A stretch of DNA of 64,000 bases from Daphnia carinata (taxonomy: Eukaryota; Arthropoda; Branchiopoda; Diplostraca; Daphniidae): positions 62,001 through 126,000 of the forward strand of contig NC_081336.1 in the NCBI RefSeq assembly GCF_022539665.2, written 5' to 3'. The number at the start of each line of letters is the position of its first letter. The stretch's first letter is position 1. Below are positions 46,877-58,457 of this stretch, in pieces. The notes beneath the pieces are model-generated. The model did no database searches. It saw only the letters and a list, made by a program, of their open reading frames with translations, and was not told the origin of the DNA. The position numbers and the translations under genes are program-made.

Positions 46877-47383
46877 AAAACTAGATAATTATATATGCTT
46901 TAGATGCTAAATTTAACAAGAATCGCGAATATGAAATTCGTTTTTTTGTAGAATGTATGGTTTTTGAGTTATTTTAAATATAAAAGTAGGTACGATAGAC
47001 ATTTAAGGCATCTCAATCGAAAAAATCCTGCGTCAATAAGCCCGACTTTTAATTAAAAAATTATTATCAATAAAACTAGATAACTATATATGATTTAGAT
47101 GCTAAATTTAACAAGAATCACGAATATGAAATTTGTTTGTATGTAGACTTAATGGTTTTTGAGCTATTTTAAATATAAAAGTAGGTACGATAGAAATTTA
47201 AGGCCCGAAAAAACAATAAGCCCGACTTTTACCTAAAAAATATTATCAATAAAACTAGATAACTATATCGATTTAGATGCTAAATTTAACAAGAATCACG
47301 AATTTGAAATTAGTTTTTATGTAGACTTTCTGGTTTTTGAGTTCTTTTAAATATAAAGTAGGTACGATAGAAATTTAAGGCCC
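46877..47383 (+). repeat. Left-edge partial array of 180-bp monomers joining the two satellites
   Basis: The 141-bp satellite stops at CTGCGTCGAATG and 180-bp satellite sequence (AAAACTAGATAA...) begins at once. About 2.8 monomers follow in type order A, B, C, one A fewer than in the later units. The first contains a hybrid patch (47009-47034) with 141-bp-satellite sequence. Confidence 0.9.
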
Positions 47384-50152
47384 GATTCCCGACGCTGTGA
47401 TGTTCGTTTTCTGTGTTGTCAGAATAAGTTTTCCTACGTTAAGCATCCATATTTTTGAAGAAAGTGATGATGGTTTGATTCGCAGAGGAATCGTTTAATT
47501 TTCTTTTTTTCTCGTATTCCCCGAAAGAAACTAACAAATCCAATTAGGAACGAACAGCACACAGGGTGTTGTCGAAGAGGAACACGTAGTCTAGATTATG
47601 AGAACAAATTTGAAATTCTAGACAATGCTCTTGAGCAATGTGTCCGTTGTAAGATTTATTTCCTATATTGGCATAATAGTATTGTTAGAAAATCATGAAT
47701 TGTTTTCTTCCTTTTAGGTTTTTGACTTCGTTTAATGTTGTGGCTGAATGGACAATGAGAGATTGAATCAACAACATATCAAGTGGGCAGCTCATGGTCA
47801 AACTCGTTTGGCATAAAGGTATCATTTAATTGGGAATATTTGTTCATGTCAATACAAGTATTTGCATAGGTTTTCTTCATAGGGGCTTTAGCACCAAACA
47901 TTTTTTCTTCTTTAGGGTTTGTTAGATAAGGGTGGAGGCAGCTTTAACAATTTAGATCTAGCACCTATTAGACTGGTGGTGTTGGCCCCGTGAATCTTAT
48001 CGTCTTCAAGCTGGGTGAAAAAACAATGAGTATTTAGTTATCAAAATTACCTGAGGCATGTGTAAATATTCAAATAATTCTTTGTTGAAGTTCAGTTGGT
48101 TTCGTGCAACATCCTCACAAAAATGGGACAAGACTTAACAAAAAGAGCATATAGATGCAGTGTCAAACTGTACCAGTGAGTACCAGAGTAATGTGACAAA
48201 CATTCATGATGGTGATTAATCTTCACACAGCTAACATTTAGTTGGTACTATTATATGTTTTATAAATTCAGTTATAATTTAATTCATCTTGTTATTTAGT
48301 GGAATATAATTTATTTCAGTTTTTCTAATGCAGTTTGGAAGCCACTTGGAGTAAACCTTTCGTCAGTTACTCACAAAAAAAGATTGGCAAATCTAGTCCT
48401 GAGAGATCACTTTTTTTGTCAAGGAAATACTGGAAATTGGTATTGAAAAGGTCATTAACAGAAAATTTTTGTATTTCATCAGTTTATTCCTATATTTAAC
48501 ATGGTTGTTCAGAAATGCCATGGAATCTAAAAGCACTTGACAAAAAACATTTTGATTGTTCTCGTACCTGTATTAGATCGAAATTGCTTGTCCAATGGTA
48601 CCAATCCATTAATGAAAACAATCTATTAGACAAAAATGTATGACTGACTGATCATAATCTGTGTAAATTTCTATATAATTCTTATAATTCTAGGTATTCA
48701 ACCATGGCATGTTGACCAGCTATCTGCGGAGTGAAAATCTACTTGACAGTGTTCAACCAGTTAAGTACATTTTACAAAAGATTCTGAGAATTGCAAAAGT
48801 TATGTGAACAAATTTTGTATTGGAGAAATTCTAGGTAAAATGAAAGCCATTTCACAATACAGCTGAATAGCTATGAAATGCAACCAATCCAGGAACTGAG
48901 TGTGTTGAACAACCAAACTTATCTTGGAGAGCTGCAGAAAGAGAATGGAACATTACCCTGCCAAACACCTGCTTCCAAATGGTAGTTTTAATTATTTGTT
49001 TTTACAAGATATATTCAGTCAATTCTTCAAAAACTGTTCTTTTTCACAGGTCAATGGCAGGGGTCTTATTCACTGTCTGATGAATTTAAGTTTAAACAAG
49101 ATATTGCTTTTGATTACCTCTGCTGGTAACTTTTATATTCCTAGTTAAGATATGGCTTTCATCAAAAAGGGTTGAAACTAACATCTAACTTTTTTTTTCT
49201 TCTTCTCCAAAGAGCTGCTTAGGAAGTTAGCTAGAGTGACGAAGATGTGTCATCACAGCAGAATAAGTGTAAAAAGCAAGTTGTTCAGCAAAACGAGTGC
49301 CTTGCATTATTTACCACTATTTTACGATATTGAGCTGATGATACCTGGTAAACCTGCAATTTGTTTTTATGTAGACTTCATGGTTTTTGAGTTACGTCAA
49401 AAATAAAAATAGGTACGATAGAAATTTAAGGCCCGAAAAAACAATAAGCCCGACTTTTAACTAAAAAATTATTATCAATAAAACTAGATAATTATATATG
49501 CTTTAGATGCTAAATTTAACAAGAATCGCGAATATGAAATTCGTTTTTTTGTAGAATTTATGGTTTTTGAGTTATTTTAAATATAAAAGTAGGTACGATA
49601 GACATTTAAGGCCCGAAAAAACAATAAGCCCGACTTTTAATTAAAAAATTATTATCAATAAAACTAGATAATTATATATGCTTTAGATGCTAAATTTAAC
49701 AAGAATCGCGAATATGAAATTCGTTTTTTTGTAGAATTTATGGTTTTTGAGTTATTTTAAATATAAAAGTAGGTACGATAGACATTTAAGGCCCGAAAAA
49801 ACAATAAGCCCGACTTTTAATTAAAAAATTATTATCAATAAAACTAGATAACTATATATGATTTAGATGCTAAATTTAACAAGAATCACGAATATGAAAT
49901 TTGTTTGTATGTAGACTTAATGGTTTTTGAGCTATTTTAAATATAAAAGTAGGTACGATAGAAATTTAAGGCCCGAAAAAACAATAAGCCCGACTTTTAC
50001 CTAAAAAATATTATCAATAAAACTAGATAACTATACATGATTTAGATGCTAAATTTAACAAGAATCACGAATTTGAAATTAGTTTTTATGTAGACTTTCT
50101 GGTTTTTGAGTTCTTTTAAATATAAAGTAGGTACGATAGAAATTTAAGGCCC
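47384..50152 (+). repeat. 2.77-kb macrosatellite unit 1
   Basis: Unit counted from the landmark GATTCCCGACGCTGTGATG. About 1.98 kb of non-satellite sequence is followed by about 4.4 monomers of 180 bp (49360-50152; landmarks AATAAGCCCGAC at 49443, 49623, 49803, 49983). The non-satellite part has exon-like open stretches with splice-like borders: 48851-48981 (reads ...MQPIQELSVLNNQTYLGELQ...), 49050-49130 and 49211-49408. Their phases do not join into one frame, so it looks like a decayed multi-exon gene. This unit has G in CACTTGGAG and a T9 tract before the last exon-like stretch. Confidence 0.95.
47779..47901 (-). CDS. 40-codon minus-strand open frame repeated in every macrosatellite unit
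   Basis: ATG at 47901, stop TGA at 47781-47779. The peptide (MFGAKAPMKKTYANTCIDMN..., ending HELPT) has protein-like composition despite AT-rich surroundings. The same frame recurs about every 2.77 kb because units are near-identical. No promoter, splice context or family recognised; may be chance. Confidence 0.2.
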   Translation of the reverse strand: MFGAKAPMKKTYANTCIDMNKYSQLNDTFMPNEFDHELPT

Positions 50153-52920
50153 GATTCCCGACGCTGTGATGTTCGTTTTCTGTGTTGTCAGAATAAGTTT
50201 TCCTACGTTAAGCATCCATATTTTTGAAGAAAGTGATGATGGTTTGATTCGCAGAGGAATCGTTTAATTTTCTTTTTTTCTCGTATTCCCCGAAAGAAAC
50301 TAACAAATCCAATTAGGAACGAACAGCACACAGGGTGTTGTCGAAGAGGAACACGTAGTCTAGATTATGAGAACAAATTTGAAATTCTAGACAATGCTCT
50401 TGAGCAATGTGTCCGTTGTAAGATTTATTTCCTATATTGGCATAATAGTATTGTTAGAAAATCATGAATTGTTTTCTTCCTTTTAGGTTTTTGACTTCGT
50501 TTAATGTTGTGGCTGAATGGACAATGAGAGATTGAATCAACAACATATCAAGTGGGCAGCTCATGGTCAAACTCGTTTGGCATAAAGGTATCATTTAATT
50601 GGGAATATTTGTTCATGTCAATACAAGTATTTGCATAGGTTTTCTTCATAGGGGCTTTAGCACCAAACATTTTTTCTTCTTTAGGGTTTGTTAGATAAGG
50701 GTGGAGGCAGCTTTAACAATTTAGATCTAGCACCTATTAGACTGGTGGTGTTGGCCCCGTGAATCTTATCGTCTTCAAGCTGGGTGAAAAAACAATGAGT
50801 ATTTAGTTATCAAAATTACCTGAGGCATGTGTAAATATTCAAATAATTCTTTGTTGAAGTTCAGTTGGTTTCGTGCAACATCCTCACAAAAATGGGACAA
50901 GACTTAACAAAAAGAGCATATAGATGCAGTGTCAAACTGTACCAGTGAGTACCAGAGTAATGTGACAAACATTCATGATGGTGATTAATCTTCACACAGC
51001 TAACATTTAGTTGGTACTATTATATGTTTTATAAATTCAGTTATAATTTAATTCATCTTGTTATTTAGTGGAATATAATTTATTTCAGTTTTTCTAATGC
51101 AGTTTGGAAGCCACTTTGAGTAAACCTTTCGTCAGTTACTCACAAAAAAAGATTGGCAAATCTAGTCCTGAGAGATCACTTTTTTTGTCAAGGAAATACT
51201 GGAAATTGGTATTGAAAAGGTCATTAACAGAAAATTTTTGTATTTCATCAGTTTATTCCTATATTTAACATGGTTGTTCAGAAATGCCATGGAATCTAAA
51301 AGCACTTGACAAAAAACATTTTGATTGTTCTCGTACCTGTATTAGATCGAAATTGCTTGTCCAATGGTACCAATCCATTAATGAAAACAATCTATTAGAC
51401 AAAAATGTATGACTGACTGATCATAATCTGTGTAAATTTCTATATAATTCTTATAATTCTAGGTATTCAACCATGGCATGTTGACCAGCTATCTGCGGAG
51501 TGAAAATCTACTTGACAGTGTTCAACCAGTTAAGTACATTTTACAAAAGATTCTGAGAATTGCAAAAGTTATGTGAACAAATTTTGTATTGGAGAAATTC
51601 TAGGTAAAATGAAAGCCATTTCACAATACAGCTGAATAGCTATGAAATGCAACCAATCCAGGAACTGAGTGTGTTGAACAACCAAACTTATCTTGGAGAG
51701 CTGCAGAAAGAGAATGGAACATTACCCTGCCAAACACCTGCTTCCAAATGGTAGTTTTAATTATTTGTTTTTACAAGATATATTCAGTCAATTCTTCAAA
51801 AACTGTTCTTTTTCACAGGTCAATGGCAGGGGTCTTATTCACTGTCTGATGAATTTAAGTTTAAACAAGATATTGCTTTTGATTACCTCTGCTGGTAACT
51901 TTTATATTCCTAGTTAAGATATGGCTTTCATCAAAAAGGGTTGAAACTAACATCTAACTTTTTTTTCTTCTTCTCCAAAGAGCTGCTTAGGAAGTTAGCT
52001 AGAGTGACGAAGATGTGTCATCACAGCAGAATAAGTGTAAAAAGCAAGTTGTTCAGCAAAACGAGTGCCTTGCATTATTTACCACTATTTTACGATATTG
52101 AGCTGATGATACCTGGTAAACCTGCAATTTGTTTTTATGTAGACTTCATGGTTTTTGAGTTACGTCAAAAATAAAAATAGGTACGATAGAAATTTAAGGC
52201 CCGAAAAAACAATAAGCCCGACTTTTAACTAAAAAATTATTATCAATAAAACTAGATAATTATATATGCTTTAGATGCTAAATTTAACAAGAATCGCGAA
52301 TATGAAATTCGTTTTTTTGTAGAATTTATGGTTTTTGAGTTATTTTAAATATAAAAGTAGGTACGATAGACATTTAAGGCCCGAAAAAACAATAAGCCCG
52401 ACTTTTAATTAAAAAATTATTATCAATAAAACTAGATAATTATATATGCTTTAGATGCTAAATTTAACAAGAATCGCGAATATGAAATTCGTTTTTTTGT
52501 AGAATTTATGGTTTTTGAGTTATTTTAAATATAAAAGTAGGTACGATAGACATTTAAGGCCCGAAAAAACAATAAGCCCGACTTTTAATTAAAAAATTAT
52601 TATCAATAAAACTAGATAACTATATATGATTTAGATGCTAAATTTAACAAGAATCACGAATATGAAATTTGTTTGTATGTAGACTTAATGGTTTTTGAGC
52701 TATTTTAAATATAAAAGTAGGTACGATAGAAATTTAAGGCCCGAAAAAACAATAAGCCCGACTTTTACCTAAAAAATATTATCAATAAAACTAGATAACT
52801 ATACATGATTTAGATGCTAAATTTAACAAGAATCACGAATTTGAAATTAGTTTTTATGTAGACTTTCTGGTTTTTGAGTTCTTTTAAATATAAAGTAGGT
52901 ACGATAGAAATTTAAGGCCC
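50153..52920 (+). repeat. 2.77-kb macrosatellite unit 2
   Basis: 2768 bp, nearly identical to unit 1. Carries T in CACTTTGAG and a T8 tract, which opens a 77-codon frame (51941-52174) whose end runs into the first 180-bp monomer. Confidence 0.95.
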
Positions 52921-55689
52921 GATTCCCGACGCTGTGATGTTCGTTTTCTGTGTTGTCAGAATAAGTTTTCCTACGTTAAGCATCCATATTTTTGAAGAAA
53001 GTGATGATGGTTTGATTCGCAGAGGAATCGTTTAATTTTCTTTTTTTTTCGTATTCCCCGAAAGAAACTAACAAATCCAATTAGGAACGAACAGCACACA
53101 GGGTGTTGTCGAAGAGGAACACGTAGTCTAGATTATGAGAACAAATTTGAAATTCTAGACAATGCTCTTGAGCAATGTGTCCGTTGTAAGATTTATTTCC
53201 TATATTGGCATAATAGTATTGTTAGAAAATCATGAATTGTTTTCTTCCTTTTAGGTTTTTGACTTCGTTTAATGTTGTGGCTGAATGGACAATGAGAGAT
53301 TGAATCAACAACATATCAAGTGGGCAGCTCATGGTCAAACTCGTTTGGCATAAAGGTATCATTTAATTGGGAATATTTGTTCATGTCAATACAAGTATTT
53401 GCATAGGTTTTCTTCATAGGGGCTTTAGCACCAAACATTTTTTCTTCTTTAGGGTTTGTTAGATAAGGGTGGAGGCAGCTTTAACAATTTAGATCTAGCA
53501 CCTATTAGACTGGTGGTGTTGGCCCCGTGAATCTTATCGTCTTCAAGCTGGGTGAAAAAACAATGAGTATTTAGTTATCAAAATTACCTGAGGCATGTGT
53601 AAATATTCAAATAATTCTTTGTTGAAGTTCAGTTGGTTTCGTGCAACATCCTCACAAAAATGGGACAAGACTTAACAAAAAGAGCATATAGATGCAGTGT
53701 CAAACTGTACCAGTGAGTACCAGAGTAATGTGACAAACATTCATGATGGTGATTAATCTTCACACAGCTAACATTTAGTTGGTACTATTATATGTTTTAT
53801 AAATTCAGTTATAATTTAATTCATCTTGTTATTTAGTGGAATATAATTTATTTCAGTTTTTCTAATGCAGTTTGGAAGCCACTTGGAGTAAACCTTTCGT
53901 CAGTTACTCACAAAAAAAGATTGGCAAATCTAGTCCTGAGAGATCACTTTTTTTGTCAAGGAAATACTGGAAATTGGTATTGAAAAGGTCATTAACAGAA
54001 AATTTTTGTATTTCATCAGTTTATTCCTATATTTAACATGGTTGTTCAGAAATGCCATGGAATCTAAAAGCACTTGACAAAAAACATTTTGATTGTTCTC
54101 GTACCTGTATTAGATCGAAATTGCTTGTCCAATGGTACCAATCCATTAATGAAAACAATCTATTAGACAAAAATGTATGACTGACTGATCATAATCTGTG
54201 TAAATTTCTATATAATTCTTATAATTCTAGGTATTCAACCATGGCATGTTGACCAGCTATCTGCGGAGTGAAAATCTACTTGACAGTGTTCAACCAGTTA
54301 AGTACATTTTACAAAAGATTCTGAGAATTGCAAAAGTTATGTGAACAAATTTTGTATTGGAGAAATTCTAGGTAAAATGAAAGCCATTTCACAATACAGC
54401 TGAATAGCTATGAAATGCAACCAATCCAGGAACTGAGTGTGTTGAACAACCAAACTTATCTTGGAGAGCTGCAGAAAGAGAATGGAACATTACCCTGCCA
54501 AACACCTGCTTCCAAATGGTAGTTTTAATTATTTGTTTTTACAAGATATATTCAGTCAATTCTTCAAAAACTGTTCTTTTTCACAGGTCAATGGCAGGGG
54601 TCTTATTCACTGTCTGATGAATTTAAGTTTAAACAAGATATTGCTTTTGATTACCTCTGCTGGTAACTTTTATATTCCTAGTTAAGATATGGCTTTCATC
54701 AAAAAGGGTTGAAACTAACATCTAACTTTTTTTTTCTTCTTCTCCAAAGAGCTGCTTAGGAAGTTAGCTAGAGTGACGAAGATGTGTCATCACAGCAGAA
54801 TAAGTGTAAAAAGCAAGTTGTTCAGCAAAACGAGTGCCTTGCATTATTTACCACTATTTTACGATATTGAGCTGATGATACCTGGTAAACCTGCAATTTG
54901 TTTTTATGTAGACTTCATGGTTTTTGAGTTACGTCAAAAATAAAAATAGGTACGATAGAAATTTAAGGCCCGAAAAAACAATAAGCCCGACTTTTAACTA
55001 AAAAATTATTATCAATAAAACTAGATAATTATATATGCTTTAGATGCTAAATTTAACAAGAATCGCGAATATGAAATTCGTTTTTTTGTAGAATTTATGG
55101 TTTTTGAGTTATTTTAAATATAAAAGTAGGTACGATAGACATTTAAGGCCCGAAAAAACAATAAGCCCGACTTTTAATTAAAAAATTATTATCAATAAAA
55201 CTAGATAATTATATATGATTTAGATGCTAAATTTAACAAGAATCGCGAATATGAAATTCGTTTTTTTGTAGAATTTATGGTTTTTGAGTTATTTTAAATA
55301 TAAAAGTAGGTACGATAGACATTTAAGGCCCGAAAAAACAATAAGCCCGACTTTTAATTAAAAAATTATTATCAATAAAACTAGATAACTATATATGATT
55401 TAGATGCTAAATTTAACAAGAATCACGAATATGAAATTTGTTTGTATGTAGACTTAATGGTTTTTGAGCTATTTTAAATATAAAAGTAGGTACGATAGAA
55501 ATTTAAGGCCCGAAAAAACAATAAGCCCGACTTTTACCTAAAAAATATTATCAATAAAACTAGATAACTATACATGATTTAGATGCTAAATTTAACAAGA
55601 ATCACGAATTTGAAATTAGTTTTTATGTAGACTTTCTGGTTTTTGAGTTCTTTTAAATATAAAGTAGGTACGATAGAAATTTAAGGCCC
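52921..55689 (+). repeat. 2.77-kb macrosatellite unit 3
   Basis: 2769 bp. G variant, T9 tract. Private changes: TTTTTTTTTCG near 53041 and GATTT instead of GCTTT in the second A-type monomer near 55218. Confidence 0.95.
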
Positions 55690-58457
55690 GATTCCCGACG
55701 CTGTGATGTTCGTTTTCTGTGTTGTCAGAATAAGTTTTCCTACGTTAAGCATCCATATTTTTGAAGAAAGTGATGATGGTTTGATTCGCAGAGGAATCGT
55801 TTAATTTTCTTTTTTTCTCGTATTCCCCGAAAGAAACTAACAAATCCAATTAGGAACGAACAGCACACAGGGTGTTGTCGAAGAGGAACACGTAGTCTAG
55901 ATTATGAGAACAAATTTGAAATTCTAGACAATGCTCTTGAGCAATGTGTCCGTTGTAAGATTTATTTCCTATATTGGCATAATAGTATTGTTAGAAAATC
56001 ATGAATTGTTTTCTTCCTTTTAGGTTTTTGACTTCGTTTAATGTTGTGGCTGAATGGACAATGAGAGATTGAATCAACAACATATCAAGTGGGCAGCTCA
56101 TGGTCAAACTCGTTTGGCATAAAGGTATCATTTAATTGGGAATATTTGTTCATGTCAATACAAGTATTTGCATAGGTTTTCTTCATAGGGGCTTTAGCAC
56201 CAAACATTTTTTCTTCTTTAGGGTTTGTTAGATAAGGGTGGAGGCAGCTTTAACAATTTAGATCTAGCACCTATTAGACTGGTGGTGTTGGCCCCGTGAA
56301 TCTTATCGTCTTCAAGCTGGGTGAAAAAACAATGAGTATTTAGTTATCAAAATTACCTGAGGCATGTGTAAATATTCAAATAATTCTTTGTTGAAGTTCA
56401 GTTGGTTTCGTGCAACATCCTCACAAAAATGGGACAAGACTTAACAAAAAGAGCATATAGATGCAGTGTCAAACTGTACCAGTGAGTACCAGAGTAATGT
56501 GACAAACATTCATGATGGTGATTAATCTTCACACAGCTAACATTTAGTTGGTACTATTATATGTTTTATAAATTCAGTTATAATTTAATTCATCTTGTTA
56601 TTTAGTGGAATATAATTTATTTCAGTTTTTCTAATGCAGTTTGGAAGCCACTTTGAGTAAACCTTTCGTCAGTTACTCACAAAAAAAGATTGGCAAATCT
56701 AGTCCTGAGAGATCACTTTTTTTGTCAAGGAAATACTGGAAATTGGTATTGAAAAGGTCATTAACAGAAAATTTTTGTATTTCATCAGTTTATTCCTATA
56801 TTTAACATGGTTGTTCAGAAATGCCATGGAATCTAAAAGCACTTGACAAAAAACATTTTGATTGTTCTCGTACCTGTATTAGATCGAAATTGCTTGTCCA
56901 ATGGTACCAATCCATTAATGAAAACAATCTATTAGACAAAAATGTATGACTGACTGATCATAATCTGTGTAAATTTCTATATAATTCTTATAATTCTAGG
57001 TATTCAACCATGGCATGTTGACCAGCTATCTGCGGAGTGAAAATCTACTTGACAGTGTTCAACCAGTTAAGTACATTTTACAAAAGATTCTGAGAATTGC
57101 AAAAGTTATGTGAACAAATTTTGTATTGGAGAAATTCTAGGTAAAATGAAAGCCATTTCACAATACAGCTGAATAGCTATGAAATGCAACCAATCCAGGA
57201 ACTGAGTGTGTTGAACAACCAAACTTATCTTGGAGAGCTGCAGAAAGAGAATGGAACATTACCCTGCCAAACACCTGCTTCCAAATGGTAGTTTTAATTA
57301 TTTGTTTTTACAAGATATATTCAGTCAATTCTTCAAAAACTGTTCTTTTTCACAGGTCAATGGCAGGGGTCTTATTCACTGTCTGATGAATTTAAGTTTA
57401 AACAAGATATTGCTTTTGATTACCTCTGCTGGTAACTTTTATATTCCTAGTTAAGATATGGCTTTCATCAAAAAGGGTTGAAACTAACATCTAACTTTTT
57501 TTTCTTCTTCTCCAAAGAGCTGCTTAGGAAGTTAGCTAGAGTGACGAAGATGTGTCATCACAGCAGAATAAGTGTAAAAAGCAAGTTGTTCAGCAAAACG
57601 AGTGCCTTGCATTATTTACCACTATTTTACGATATTGAGCTGATGATACCTGGTAAACCTGCAATTTGTTTTTATGTAGACTTCATGGTTTTTGAGTTAC
57701 GTCAAAAATAAAAATAGGTACGATAGAAATTTAAGGCCCGAAAAAACAATAAGCCCGACTTTTAACTAAAAAATTATTATCAATAAAACTAGATAATTAT
57801 ATATGCTTTAGATGCTAAATTTAACAAGAATCGCGAATATGAAATTCGTTTTTTTGTAGAATTTATGGTTTTTGAGTTATTTTAAATATAAAAGTAGGTA
57901 CGATAGACATTTAAGGCCCGAAAAAACAATAAGCCCGACTTTTAATTAAAAAATTATTATCAATAAAACTAGATAATTATATATGCTTTAGATGCTAAAT
58001 TTAACAAGAATCGCGAATATGAAATTCGTTTTTTTGTAGAATTTATGGTTTTTGAGTTATTTTAAATATAAAAGTAGGTACGATAGACATTTAAGGCCCG
58101 AAAAAACAATAAGCCCGACTTTTAATTAAAAAATTATTATCAATAAAACTAGATAACTATATATGATTTAGATGCTAAATTTAACAAGAATCACGAATAT
58201 GAAATTTGTTTGTATGTAGACTTAATGGTTTTTGAGCTATTTTAAATATAAAAGTAGGTACGATAGAAATTTAAGGCCCGAAAAAACAATAAGCCCGACT
58301 TTTACCTAAAAAATATTATCAATAAAACTAGATAACTATACATGATTTAGATGCTAAATTTAACAAGAATCACGAATTTGAAATTAGTTTTTATGTAGAC
58401 TTTCTGGTTTTTGAGTTCTTTTAAATATAAAGTAGGTACGATAGAAATTTAAGGCCC
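55690..58457 (+). repeat. 2.77-kb macrosatellite unit 4
   Basis: 2768 bp. T variant with T8 tract, like unit 2; the 77-codon frame is open (57478-57711). Confidence 0.95.
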
